From: Pirellulaceae bacterium
GTDB taxonomy: Bacteria > Planctomycetota > Planctomycetia > Pirellulales > Pirellulaceae
Direction: 5' to 3'
Assembly (NCBI GenBank): GCA_023382975.1
Contig: JAHDXO010000056.1
Span: 1 to 64,000 of the forward strand
DNA length: 64,000 nucleotides
Shown here: positions 55,805 to 64,000 of the stretch, piece after piece
Layout of the letters: every line of letters begins with the position of its first letter
Position numbering within the stretch: position 1 is the stretch's first letter
Program-made: the position numbers and the translations under genes
Notes under the pieces: generated by a model
What the model saw: the letters and a program-made list of their open reading frames with translations, nothing else
What the model was told of the DNA's origin: nothing
Databases searched by the model: none

Positions 55805-55973
55805 ACGGCAAGCCGAAGGCGTCCGCTGAATTAGTCGTGGGGTAAGCTTCCAGCTTGCCAAATAGGTAGTTCAGGAAAACTTGGAAATCGAAAATGCAGA
55901 AAGCTGGCAAGCTGGAAGCTTACCCCATGTTGGTTTCCGCTAGCATTTCAGCGGGCTCCTACGGCTTGCTGTC
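55805..55973. repeat. Nested inverted repeats in a 313-bp gap
   Basis: The inner arms 55839-55860 and 55905-55926 are perfect 22-bp complements (GGGGTAAGCTTCCAGCTTGC type). The outer arms 55805-55830 and 55948-55973 are imperfect complements (22 of 26; core GGCAAGCCG and CCGCTGAA). The outer pair looks like an older palindromic element into which the inner one inserted. A further GCGGCAAGCCGCCGG lies near 55730. The rest of the gap 55691-56003 holds no gene. Confidence 0.8.
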
Positions 55974-56003
55974 AAACGAGTTTGGTTGCGGCCGGAGGCC
56001 GCG

Positions 56004-56570
56004 TTAGGAGCCCTCCAGTTCGGTAAGTTGATCTCGCAGGTCCGTTTGGTTTTCGGGTTCCAATGGTTCTTCGTTCTCCATCGTCAACAACGCAGCCGCC
56101 GCTCGCGCAGCGCCTCCGCCGCCTTCTTCGGGCGGTGGCGGAGGGGCTTGCATCCGCAACACGGATTCCAGGTTTTGCAGCAACACCGTATCGATGCCTT
56201 GAATCCCGCGGATCGACTGCATCGAGCCGTCGTTGGTCGTCATGATCTCGAATTCAGTCGTTTTCGGATCGGTCTCCGGCATTTCAGCAGTCAACGGAAC
56301 CTGATCCACGCCCTCGGTATCCAGCGGATCGACCTGCGATCCCTCCACACCGGAACTCACGCCCGTAATCGACTTGATGTCCTTCTTCGTGTCGTTCGCG
56401 TCGTCCGCCTGCAAAAGAAGCAGTCCCGCCCCGGCACCGGCCATGGCCGACATGCATAGCGTCACGATGATGAACGCCCAGGTACGGGAGAGGAACCCCA
56501 GGTGCGAAGCACCCGAAGCGCCGGTTCCCGGCAAATGGTTCCCGACCATTTTCTCGCTCTGCTGAATCAT
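56004..56570 (-). CDS. Membrane-anchored hypothetical protein
   Basis: 188 aa: a short cytosolic start, one membrane helix (about 29-53, AFIIVTLCMSAMAGAGAGLL), then an acidic, low-complexity region (DDANDTKKDIKS, EMPETDPKTTEFEI) with a Pro/Gly/Ala stretch (QAPPPPPEEGGGGAARAAAA) and an acidic tail. It lies 12 bp after the 191-aa gene and should be in its operon. No domain recognised. Confidence 0.6.
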   Translation of the reverse strand: MIQQSEKMVGNHLPGTGASGASHLGFLSRTWAFIIVTLCMSAMAGAGAGLLLLQADDANDTKKDIKSITGVSSGVEGSQVDPLDTEGVDQVPLTAEMPETDPKTTEFEIMTTNDGSMQSIRGIQGIDTVLLQNLESVLRMQAPPPPPEEGGGGAARAAAALLTMENEEPLEPENQTDLRDQLTELEGS

Positions 56571-56582
56571 TCGCCCTTTCCC

Positions 56583-57158
56583 TCATTCCTTGCTGGAATT
56601 TGCACGACCTACGGCCTTGTCAAACTCGCGACGAACTCGCTGCTCGTAATCCTGAAACTCGTCTGGATCCTCCAACTCGGCCAAAAACCGGAACAATTGA
56701 CGAGATCGCTCTGCGAACGGTCGCCATTCATCTTCCGATGCACCGCTGGTCTTCAAGACCCACGTCGCGTAGTAATGAGCCTTGCCCAATTGTTCCCGCA
56801 CGCCACGCGTCAGCGGCGCGTTCTCGCCGTAGACCGTCGCGGTTTCTTGTAACAGGCGAGTCAACTCGACGATCGCATTTTCCAGATCCAGCATCTCTAA
56901 GCGAGCTTCACAGACGGCCAAACGAATCTGGTAGAAGACCGCCGGATTCTCGTCCGCGGGCAATTCCGACGCCAATTCGTTGTATCCCCGAATGATCTCT
57001 TCCCAGTCGGGTTCCTTTTGCCGAGAGAGCCGTTCGATCTCTCGCAGCTTCACATGGGCTCTTTCTCGAGCCATCTGGTCGGGGCCCTCGTTGAAGTGAT
57101 AGGCGGCCACACCAACCGGGAACAACATCCATAGCAAAACCAGCGACTTGCGGATCAT
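56583..57158 (-). CDS. Hypothetical helical exported protein of the VWA operon
   Basis: 191 aa. ATG 57158 overlaps the VWA gene's stop by 4 bp, fixing the start. A signal or anchor helix (KSLVLLWMLFPVGVAAYHF) is followed by TPR-like helices (DWEEIIRGYNELASELPADE, RLEMLDLENAIVELTRLLQE, LGKAHYYATWVLKTSGASED). Periplasmic location is likely. It may be a scaffold for the VWA protein upstream. Confidence 0.65.
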   Translation of the reverse strand: MIRKSLVLLWMLFPVGVAAYHFNEGPDQMARERAHVKLREIERLSRQKEPDWEEIIRGYNELASELPADENPAVFYQIRLAVCEARLEMLDLENAIVELTRLLQETATVYGENAPLTRGVREQLGKAHYYATWVLKTSGASEDEWRPFAERSRQLFRFLAELEDPDEFQDYEQRVRREFDKAVGRANSSKE

Positions 57159-58168
57159 GACACCACCCCCCGCGTAGCAGGCGGTCGATTCACGCGAACC
57201 GTCTTCCAATCGCTGCCAAAATACTCCAAAGCGACCGGAATCAAAACCAGCACGATTGCACCCGCGGCAAACACGAAAACGGCGATGTCGATCAATCCGT
57301 ACGTCGTCTTGGCTGCCCCGGTCCCCCGTGCCAGCGTTCCGAGCGAGAGTGTCGTCAGGTGCTTTTCGTTGACGTCGATGTACTTGCCTTTCAACCTGCC
57401 TGCCAAGGTGTTCAGCAACGCCGCATCCTGTCGCGACATGTGGCCGTCAATGAACATGCCCTGGTGCGGATCGCCAACGCCCAGGATGTATACGTCCCGA
57501 ACCGAGTCGGGAAGTTTCGGAACCACGCCAAGCTCCTCCGTGTCGCCATCGGTCAGCAGGAACACGGTCGTACTATTTTCCGGATAGTCCCGCAGGTGTT
57601 CCAACGTCTGCCGAATCCCCGTGCCCAAGTCGGTCTTCCCCGGCTTCATGACATACCACAGCGGCAAACCGTCGAAAACGTTGCGGACCAACTCCGTATC
57701 GGTGGCGTCCAACACGACCACGAGAGCATCCGTGTAGAAACCGATCACGGAGTAGACGACATCGCCATCCATCCGTTGCAGAATCCCATCGACCACTTCG
57801 AAGGCGCGTTTGTTTCGAGTGACATCGCCCTTGGGCCCCGCATCCTTTAGCAGCATGCTGGGAGACAGATCGGCCACGAAAGCGACATGACGTCGGTTCT
57901 CCCGCCGATCCTCGGAATTTTCGTCCGTCTTGAAGACCCCGCCGCTGCCGTAAAACAAGGTCGTTGCTGCCCAGGCCATGGCGGACAGTGCGCTCGCTCG
58001 CACGATCGGGACAAAGCGAACCCAACGTCGCGGTTGACCGCTGGGCCCGACGGCCAATCGCGCGACTGACTGGCACCGCCGCTGGTGCAAACTCTCGGCA
58101 GCCAACACCAGCAGGAACACGGCCAGGGCAGCAGCCAGCGGAATCTGAATTTCGAGGGGCAAGGACAT
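57155..58168 (-). CDS. VWA-domain membrane protein (second Bat-like)
   Basis: 337 aa. Membrane helices at about 8-25 and 56-73 are followed by a VWA domain with D100-L-S102-P-S104 and FLLTDGDTEELGVVPKLPDS. A C-terminal membrane helix (IAVFVFAAGAIVLVLIPVAL) ends the fold. It is the first gene of a three-gene unit (VWA, TPR-like, acidic anchor) upstream of the 1190-aa protein and the MoxR set. The whole probably builds one membrane complex. Confidence 0.82.
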   Translation of the reverse strand: MSLPLEIQIPLAAALAVFLLVLAAESLHQRRCQSVARLAVGPSGQPRRWVRFVPIVRASALSAMAWAATTLFYGSGGVFKTDENSEDRRENRRHVAFVADLSPSMLLKDAGPKGDVTRNKRAFEVVDGILQRMDGDVVYSVIGFYTDALVVVLDATDTELVRNVFDGLPLWYVMKPGKTDLGTGIRQTLEHLRDYPENSTTVFLLTDGDTEELGVVPKLPDSVRDVYILGVGDPHQGMFIDGHMSRQDAALLNTLAGRLKGKYIDVNEKHLTTLSLGTLARGTGAAKTTYGLIDIAVFVFAAGAIVLVLIPVALEYFGSDWKTVRVNRPPATRGVVS

Positions 58169-58454
58169 CGCAACGTCGCAGGAGGGGTATTACGGGGGCG
58201 TGCAATTTCGCCTTATTGTGCTTGTTGATTCAGGATGTGTCAAACTCCGATTCGAGGCAAAAACTTCGTGTTCCCGATGCCTCGCACTTGATGTGCCACC
58301 GTACCGCTTGTTCTAATCGGTGATCGCTTATCCATCAGCGCCCCCGTTACGGCGGGGATTATCCAAGTCAGATGGACATTCACCGTCATCGAGGGCACCC
58401 CGACGGGGGTGAGTTTAGCACAAGCACCCAGTGGTTCAGAGTGGACAAGCACCG
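58169..58454. other. Divergent intergenic region
   Basis: Between the leftward VWA operon and the rightward secreted hypothetical gene. A short GC-rich dyad (CACCCCGACGGGGGTG, about 58397-58412) lies near the right gene. No other element was recognised. Confidence 0.4.
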
Positions 58455-59531
58455 ATGAAACGATCGCATTGGTTTGTCGTGTTGGCGGTGGGCATGGCCG
58501 CGTCCGGGCTTCGCGGCGCGGAGCCTGCCTGGTTTGGTTTGGCCGATCCGGTGACCGAAGGCCGCTGGGTTCGCCCGCCAGCCGATGAGGGGGCGGCAAA
58601 GCCGGTGTGGGGACGGGCCGAGGGGCTGCGCATCGGACTCGCTCCCTTGCCGGGGCCGCGGGGCCTGCTGCGCGTGTACACTCCCCACGTCGGTCAGCCG
58701 GACTGGCGGATGATCAACTTCATTGCCATCGAGCCGATCGTCGAGGGGCAGACCGGCCGAGGCTACTCGGAGCTGGAGCGATCGTCGCTGGTCGAGGGAA
58801 CCGGCAAGGTGATGTGGAGTGTGGATCGCCCCGACGACTGGGCGCCGCGGGACCCGACCCATCCGGCGCGCGGCGTTATCGGAGAAGAGAACGGAGTCGA
58901 GACGCTGACCGTCTTGATCGGCATCGAGAAGTTCCACAGCGGCGCTGCCGTCTATCTGCGGCTCACTTTTCGGGAAGATCGCCCTGATGAAGTCCGGATC
59001 GCCGCGTTCACGCAGCCGACCTCCGCTCCCCTGTCGCATTGCGTGGTGACTGCCACGATGGGCAACTATGCCAGGCTTCGCCAGCTTCATCTTGCCACGG
59101 GCGTCGTGACGGCTCGTGAACTCTATGCCGACGCGGCCTTCGGTGCCATCGGCTTCGCACCGCACCAACGCTTCGGTCTCGAACAACTGGCGAGAACACA
59201 AGACGGGGCGGCGGTACTGGCGGCGACCAGCGACGAAGCCGATCCCGCGGCGGCGGACCAGACGGCGGTCCCCCGTGGCTGGCGATACGTCGGACGACCT
59301 GCCACGCAATACTGGAGGTGTGATCATCCGGATCCGAAGTTGATGGCCCTGGTCAACGCTCGGCGGACGTACTGGGCATCCAACCATCCGATCCCCGGCG
59401 GCGTGAGCTTCGAAAACATCGAACTAACCGCCCCGTTCCAGCCAGGTCAAACCTGGACGTTCGGAGTGACCACCGCCCCACCGACCGCGTTGCTCCGCGA
59501 CGAAAGCCCGCCCGACACCGCAAAGCACTGA
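58455..59531 (+). CDS. Secreted hypothetical protein
   Basis: 358 aa from ATG 58455. A signal peptide (SHWFVVLAVGMAASGLRGAE) is followed by a beta-rich sequence with many aromatic residues (GLADPVTEGRWVRPPAD, QPDWRMINFIAIEPIVEGQT, YLRLTFREDRPDEVRIAAFT, GVSFENIELTAPFQPGQTWT). No family recognised; the layout suggests a sugar-binding or lyase-like beta sandwich, but this is only an impression. The REP-like repeats of the RAYT element begin 13 bp after its stop codon. Confidence 0.65.
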   Translation: MKRSHWFVVLAVGMAASGLRGAEPAWFGLADPVTEGRWVRPPADEGAAKPVWGRAEGLRIGLAPLPGPRGLLRVYTPHVGQPDWRMINFIAIEPIVEGQTGRGYSELERSSLVEGTGKVMWSVDRPDDWAPRDPTHPARGVIGEENGVETLTVLIGIEKFHSGAAVYLRLTFREDRPDEVRIAAFTQPTSAPLSHCVVTATMGNYARLRQLHLATGVVTARELYADAAFGAIGFAPHQRFGLEQLARTQDGAAVLAATSDEADPAAADQTAVPRGWRYVGRPATQYWRCDHPDPKLMALVNARRTYWASNHPIPGGVSFENIELTAPFQPGQTWTFGVTTAPPTALLRDESPPDTAKH

Positions 59532-59543
59532 CTCACCGCCGGC

Positions 59544-59590
59544 ATCCGGAAAAAGGGGATACATCCGGAAAAAGGGGATAAGTCCCATTT
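59544..59590 (+). repeat. REP-like repeat, left flank of RAYT remnant
   Basis: Two direct copies of ATCCGGAAAAAGGGGATA (59544 and 59563); the second continues as AGTCCCATTT. The same motif occurs in inverted orientation to the right of the transposase remnant (60312-60389). Confidence 0.85.
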
Positions 59591-59610
59591 CTTCGGTTCC
59601 CTGGAGACGC

Positions 59611-60277
59611 TCATTGCTTCTTTCGCGGGTGCCCGCGGGGGCACAGCGTGAACTCCAAGCCGAGTTGCTTGGCAGTACTCTGTTGCCAGACCTCGGCTCC
59701 GAACGGGCAGCCGCGTTGAACCGAGCTGCGCAGGCGTCCAACTCGCCTTCCTTCTGCACTGCGTTCACCAAACCAACCCAATTTCTGGGACGCGGCACGG
59801 GCCAGTCGCAGACGCCTCCAAACGCTGCCGTCCCACTCGCTGCGCCAGGCTGCACCACCGCCACTCTTCGCCTCGCTCAACAAGGTTGGCACGCAGCTCA
59901 TTTCGCTCCGCACAGCGGCAGACGGCGTAAAGATGCTCATCGTCCTGAACCGGGAACGACTTGTACGTGCGCTGCTACACGTGGTTGGGGCCCACGCTCT
60001 GCCGGTACAGATGCCAGCGGCGAACGTGAGCCGTCGTCAGTCGCTGCATGAAGGCCGCCAGTTGCCCATCCTGCTCGGGCCATAGTACCAGGTGCCAATG
60101 GTTGGACAGCAGACAATAGGCCAACACCCGCATCGGCGCAGACTCCTGGTTCTGGCCGAACAACCGTAGGAAGGCGGCGTAATCGTCGTCGTTTCCGAAA
60201 ATGGTGCGCTGGTCATTGCCAAGATTCAAAACGTGGAAGACCATCCCTCCCGACGCGATTCGTGCTGCTCTGGGCAT
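59611..60277 (-). pseudogene. REP-associated tyrosine transposase (RAYT) remnant
   Basis: An IS200/Y1-like RAYT. ATG 60277 opens MPRAARIASGGMVFHVLNLG, and the HUH motif lies in LSNHWHLVLWPEQDGQ, followed by FMQRLTTAHVRRWHLY. After HV a TAG replaces the expected Tyr, then TYKSFPVQDDEHLYAVCRCA and ERNELRANLVERGEEWRW continue in the same frame. The frame then shifts twice (DWPVPRPRNWVGLVNAVQKE; GRLRSSVQRGCPFGAEVWQQ) and ends with RPRKKQ-like PRGHPRKKQ. The gene is inactive but nearly full length, so loss is recent. It is flanked by inverted REP-like repeats. Confidence 0.9.
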
Positions 60278-60311
60278 GCCCAGCAGATCACCACAAGCAT
60301 CCGCCCAAGTC

Positions 60312-60389
60312 AATAATGGGACTTATCCCTTTTTTCCGGACCAATAATGGGACTTATCCCTTTTTTCCGGACTATCCCCTTTTTTCGAC
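60312..60389 (-). repeat. REP-like repeats, right flank of RAYT remnant
   Basis: Two full copies of the motif AATGGGACTTATCCC plus a T-run and CCGGA (60315-60340 and 60346-60371), and a partial third (CTATCCCCTTTTTTC, 60372-60386). All are inverted relative to the left flank at 59544-59590. Confidence 0.85.
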
Positions 60390-60744
60390 CCAATCGACTG
60401 GCTTCAGTACCGCCTTCGTGGAGGGTGGCGAGAAGACGATGCACTCCTGCAAGGGCTCATCAGTGTCGGCATGGCGACGGACCAAGGCGAAATTTTCTGA
60501 CGCTGTGGCTCTGCCGGCGGCCATCCTTGTCCACCACGTCGCTCGGAGTTGGTCTCCCGTCGCGTGGGTGGTCCAATACCCTTCCACACGCTGCCGGGCT
60601 TTTTTCCCTCTCGCGGAACTTGTCGCTGGCCCCTCGTAACCTGTCTCACAGCAACCGAATCTGATAAAATCAAATCCAATGACGATCTTATTGACAAAAC
60701 CACTCTTTTGGTTAGCGTGGTTTGCAATAAAGGAAGGGCGATCG
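60390..60744. other. Intergenic region before the AAA+ module
   Basis: Spans the change from REP-like repeats to AT-richer DNA. A minus-strand open frame (60372-60755) has no recognisable domain or start signal. The last ~80 bases are AT-rich (TCTGATAAAATCAAATCC) and probably hold the promoter of the next operon. Confidence 0.45.
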
Positions 60745-63324
60745 ATGGACTCCATTCCCAGCGAATACTTCCAAACTGAATATCGTGTTGACGAACGAAA
60801 ACTCGACGAAATCGAGCAACTTCTTGAGAAGGTGTGGCACTCGCTTGTGGCGTGCCGGACGGCCTCTGGATGGCCTTACGACCTAGTCGAAGGCGAACAA
60901 GTAGTTCCTCCAACTTCACCTTCGCTAAGCACGCAAACCATGGTTTTATTTGGGCTGTGTACACAACTTGGACTAGTTTCGTTGCGAACGATCGCACCGG
61001 CGAGTTCCTCAAGTGTCCAACGGTCGCCAGTCCAAAGCACGGGGTCAGAGGAGTTACACAAGACGCTAACGAGTGTTGTCGACGAACGCTTAAAATTGCT
61101 CGCGAGTGTTGAGGAAGGCCAGCTAGACAGTTCATCGTTCGGGGTCAAGAATCCATTCACGCTTGCTTGGTTAACGGCGGTGATTGGTGGTGCTTTCCGA
61201 AATGTGGATGACTTCAAGCATTCTGTTGCGGAACTTCAAGCCAAAAACTTTGGGGCAAAACTCGGCGAGTGGGTCGAGATCGCGACCTGCCGCATCAAAT
61301 CCCTCAAGGAACTTCAGCCAAAGCTTCTGGACATTCCGGCTGGCAAAGGGAAAGCTGCGATACATGCGTTTCCGGCGCTCCGAGCAATCCATCTTTTCAA
61401 CATGGTCAAAGAAATCTGCAGCGAAGGCACAAGAATTGATCAACTTGAAGAACACCAGTCTTTCCGCCAGGCAGCAACCCTATCTTCAGACGAGATCCGC
61501 GCTGCAGGAGTGTGGTTTCGTTCCCGGTTGTTGGACCATCTTGCTCTTGCATCAATTAGAGATGCACCATTTGACGCTGCCGAACTCGCGTTCTCCCTCG
61601 AAGGATTTTTGTATTGTGAGGCTGCACGTTTCAATGCGAAGAATCATGATCCAGATTTGATTCGCAAAGTGTTTGAAGTCTTGCACGATCGCCAGGAAAT
61701 AAATCCATATTGGCGTCCCCTCAAACCAATCCTGACGAACGATCGAGGCTTCGCGCTACTGCCCCTGAGTGTTGAGATCGTTAATTCGCTTTTTAGAACG
61801 TGCTGGTTGCTCGAACATTCTGGCGAAGAATACTTCTCACAATACATCGATGTCTTCAAGCGATACTACGAGTGGATTGTGAGCCGATCAACTCACGGTG
61901 AGTTCAAGGCAGAAAACGGAGAGATTTCTTCGTTCACCGGATGGCATTCTGAGCATGTGCAACAACCCGGCTCTATTCACATTTGGGAGACCAGCCAAGT
62001 CGCAGTATATTTGCTCCATTACAGGGAGATGCTTCAATCGCATATTGCAAGGCGCGCTTTGTCGGCAGCGCGGCTGACTTCGCGAGCGTTAAAACGGAAA
62101 GAAAAGCATGCTGCCCTGCCTATCGTCGACTATTGGGAGACACAGGTATCGAAGAAAGACCCCCAACCACCAGAAAGACAACTCTATAACGATATAGCCA
62201 AGCTTCTTGTTCAGTGCAGAAGCCCGGGTGCCAAAGGTAGGCATGGATTTTCGATGGTCCTGTATGGCCCGCCAGGAACAGGGAAAACGTCCATCGCAGA
62301 AGACCTCGCAGCGACTTTGGGCTGGAAATTCTGCGAGATTACGCCGAGTGACTTTGTCGCTAGTGGCGAATCCGAAGTTGAGTTGCGAGCAAGAGAGATA
62401 TTCACCGCTTTGTCGGAGCAGGGGGATACCGTCATTCTATTTGATGAAATTGATCGTCTGATCTTGGATCGAGATTCGGCGCTCTACCTCGAACAAGGGG
62501 ACATGTTTCAGGTAATGACTCCCGGAATGCTCCCTAAGCTGAAGTTGCTCCGTTCACGCCAACGGAGCATTTTCATTCTCGCGACGAATTATTGGGAGCG
62601 ACTTGATCCAGCGGCAATACGCATAGGGAGGATCGACAAGCAGCTTCTGGTCAGTCTTCCAAACTCTGATGCAAGGTCAAAGATTCTTGCTAACGAACTG
62701 AAGGACGAACTCGGCAAGCTAGACGCGGTAGTTCTTGCGTCGGTCCCAGCGGGTGAGGCCATGCCTCCTTCGCATGAAATAACACCCGACGATTTGGTTA
62801 GCGTGGCCAACGCATGTGCGCTCGGCGCTTACGGTGAACTCTGTGAGTTGATCAGGAATGCGGCTGCTCGTGTCAAAGTGCAAGAACACGTCGGACATCG
62901 ATTTGTACTAAAGACCGAGATTGTAGACGCTCTAGAGAACGAGCTAAAGACTTTTGCATCGACAGTGACAATTGGGAGCTATCGTTCACGGTTCAAAATC
63001 TATACAAGTTGCGGAAACGCTGAGAAGGCACATTCGACGAATAAGCAACCTTTCGTTGAGTTCATTGATTTGGCTGGTCTGCTTTGTGAGAACGATAAGA
63101 CGCGAGAACATCTAACGACTTCGGTTTGTCAGATGATTAGCGATGTGCTGCGAAATGCGTGCGATACTTACGATGTGGCGATTGACGGCGTCGCCAGAGA
63201 TGCTCCCGCGGGGCTGGCGCAATTAGTCGACAGACTTGCCGATCACGCAGCTTTTCAAACAGTCAGGGGTGCCCTGAAGTTGACTTCTGAAGCTATGAAA
63301 GATAGTACGAAATGGAAGACGTAA
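60745..63324 (+). CDS. AAA+ ATPase with large unrecognised N-terminal domain
   Basis: 859 aa. ATG 60745 has GGAAGGG upstream. Residues 1-490 are of no known family, mostly helical, with FTGWHSEHVQQPGSIHIWET near 390-420. The AAA+ core follows: Walker A GPPGTGKT at 508-515, Walker B VILFDEID at 563-570, sensor 1 ATN at 613-615, then an Arg-rich IRIGRIDKQ (arginine-finger region). About 170 residues after the core are unrecognised. It overlaps the next gene by 13 bp. Base use is clearly AT-richer than in neighbouring genes, which points to transfer. A substrate-remodelling or effector-gating role is likely, but the target is unknown. Confidence 0.82.
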   Translation: MDSIPSEYFQTEYRVDERKLDEIEQLLEKVWHSLVACRTASGWPYDLVEGEQVVPPTSPSLSTQTMVLFGLCTQLGLVSLRTIAPASSSSVQRSPVQSTGSEELHKTLTSVVDERLKLLASVEEGQLDSSSFGVKNPFTLAWLTAVIGGAFRNVDDFKHSVAELQAKNFGAKLGEWVEIATCRIKSLKELQPKLLDIPAGKGKAAIHAFPALRAIHLFNMVKEICSEGTRIDQLEEHQSFRQAATLSSDEIRAAGVWFRSRLLDHLALASIRDAPFDAAELAFSLEGFLYCEAARFNAKNHDPDLIRKVFEVLHDRQEINPYWRPLKPILTNDRGFALLPLSVEIVNSLFRTCWLLEHSGEEYFSQYIDVFKRYYEWIVSRSTHGEFKAENGEISSFTGWHSEHVQQPGSIHIWETSQVAVYLLHYREMLQSHIARRALSAARLTSRALKRKEKHAALPIVDYWETQVSKKDPQPPERQLYNDIAKLLVQCRSPGAKGRHGFSMVLYGPPGTGKTSIAEDLAATLGWKFCEITPSDFVASGESEVELRAREIFTALSEQGDTVILFDEIDRLILDRDSALYLEQGDMFQVMTPGMLPKLKLLRSRQRSIFILATNYWERLDPAAIRIGRIDKQLLVSLPNSDARSKILANELKDELGKLDAVVLASVPAGEAMPPSHEITPDDLVSVANACALGAYGELCELIRNAAARVKVQEHVGHRFVLKTEIVDALENELKTFASTVTIGSYRSRFKIYTSCGNAEKAHSTNKQPFVEFIDLAGLLCENDKTREHLTTSVCQMISDVLRNACDTYDVAIDGVARDAPAGLAQLVDRLADHAAFQTVRGALKLTSEAMKDSTKWKT

Positions 63325-63953
63325 GCATTCAATGCTCTCAGTCGCTATATCGTCCGGCGTCAACGCGGCAACACGACTTTGGGATTGCGATGAAGGCGCT
63401 TAGCTGTGTTCTTGATGGGCACAAATGCGTCTACGTTGCAGCACCGGTTACGGGGGGCCCAAGATTCGTTCGTTGGTATAAGAGCAGCGGAATGAAAATA
63501 AAGCAAGATAGCGACGAGTACAGGTCGCAACTTCGGGAATACGTGATCGATCCAAATACTATTGACGCCAATGGCCGTATCGAGGAGTTCAAGAGGCACA
63601 GCCGTGAATCTTTCATTGATCCGTCTCGGCTTTACGTCAAATCGTGGACACAGGACGACTATCGGCACTTCTGGAGTCTTGTAATCGAACGGTTCGCAGC
63701 GAGAGCCGTGTTTCTCGACGGATGGCATCTCAGCAGTGGTTGTGCCTATGAATTTCTTGTGACCAAGTCACTAGGTATTCCAGTAAAAGACCAGTCACTC
63801 AATGACTTGACGATTGTGCAAGGGCTTGTGCTTGCGAAGGAAGGGAGAGCGGAGATCAGCAGTATCGGGGCGGATACGGAGTTTGTTGATCTCGTAATTG
63901 GCAAGCTCGCAAGACTCTCTGAGATCGCTTCTGTGGGAGACGCCAATGCTTGA
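63312..63953 (+). CDS. Nucleoside 2-deoxyribosyltransferase/DUF4406-like protein
   Basis: 213 aa. The Rossmann-like start CVYVAAPVTGGPRFVRWY (about 39-56) and the second half AVFLDGWHLSSGCAYEFLVT (about 132-151) have the pattern of DUF4406/nucleoside deoxyribosyltransferase folds, in which an Asp and a Glu (here D136 and E147) line the active site. A charged insert of about 60 residues lies between them. ATG 63312 overlaps the ATPase gene by 13 bp. Its stop overlaps the next ATG by 8 bp, so the three are translationally linked. It could modify or sense a nucleotide; the role is inferred. Confidence 0.65.
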   Translation: MEDVSIQCSQSLYRPASTRQHDFGIAMKALSCVLDGHKCVYVAAPVTGGPRFVRWYKSSGMKIKQDSDEYRSQLREYVIDPNTIDANGRIEEFKRHSRESFIDPSRLYVKSWTQDDYRHFWSLVIERFAARAVFLDGWHLSSGCAYEFLVTKSLGIPVKDQSLNDLTIVQGLVLAKEGRAEISSIGADTEFVDLVIGKLARLSEIASVGDANA

Positions 63954-64000
63954 GAAAGATGCCGTTCTCAATAGTGTCGCCGACCGGGCCAATGTGGCGC
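63946..64000 (+). CDS. Third gene of the AAA+/NDT-like module (partial)
   Basis: ATG 63946 has GGGAG about 8 bases upstream and overlaps the preceding gene by 8 bp. Only 18 codons are inside the window (MLEKDAVLNSVADRANVA), continuing past the edge in an open frame. Nothing can be said of its family from this stretch. Confidence 0.6.
   Translation, partial: MLEKDAVLNSVADRANVA

Noticed and set aside
60372..60755. 127-codon minus-strand frame before the AAA+ gene
   Set aside because: No start signal and no recognised domain; it overlaps the promoter and start of the ATPase gene and the REP-like repeats.

Overview
The window reads as high-GC chromosomal DNA of a planctomycete, probably related to Pirellulales. 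This is an inference from content: a LEPR-type leader on a broken surface protein, FecR-like anti-sigma plus ECF sigma, zinc-ribbon membrane proteins, a membrane-anchored Ser/Thr kinase, CsrA, a V/A-type ATPase operon, DUF4838 and six-hairpin glycosidases, and REP-like palindromes with a RAYT transposase. No rRNA, tRNA or CRISPR array was recognised.

Left end (1-7.0 kb): an accessory or decayed region. A two-gene module (SEFIR-domain protein plus an unrecognised 648-aa partner) is bracketed by a perfect 14-bp inverted repeat. Next come the remnant of an ISL3-family transposase, the N-terminal third of an MmeI-like type IIL restriction-modification enzyme that it interrupts, and a frameshifted LEPR/PPC surface-protein remnant.

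7.2-27.5 kb: ordinary chromosomal genes. They include a secreted CehA/McbA-type metallohydrolase, an ECF sigma/FecR pair, a zinc-ribbon membrane protein, a C39-like secreted protease fold, two tiny paralogous membrane peptides, a SnoaL-like protein, a membrane Ser/Thr kinase and type III pantothenate kinase. Further along are a secreted nucleoside hydrolase, a methyltransferase-TPR protein with a GT2-like partner, a STAS protein, a double STN-domain protein, an outer-membrane barrel candidate, csrA with its terminator, and a Crp/Fnr regulator.

27.5-37.0 kb: one long minus-strand operon. It encodes a PtsN-like EIIA, then V/A-ATPase subunits G/H, C, I, K, F, E, A, B and D, and ends with a UspA protein. 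Most junctions overlap by 1-11 bp.

37.3-48.2 kb: an AbgT-type transporter, a TerB-like protein, then a minus-strand block of secreted carbohydrate-active proteins (DUF4838, GH65-like, GH95/DUF5703-like with a LamG tail). A broken GH99/GH71-like fragment lies inside this block. 48.3-58.2 kb: a MoxR/DUF58/VWA (Bat-like) membrane-complex locus with a 1190-aa periplasmic protein and a second VWA protein set.

Right end (58.4-64 kb): a secreted hypothetical, a decayed RAYT transposase flanked by inverted REP-like repeats, then an AT-richer, overlapping three-gene module. This module is a AAA+ ATPase with a large unrecognised N-terminus, a nucleoside-2-deoxyribosyltransferase/DUF4406-like protein, and a third gene cut by the window edge. 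It and the SEFIR pair are the best candidates for undescribed conflict or defence systems.
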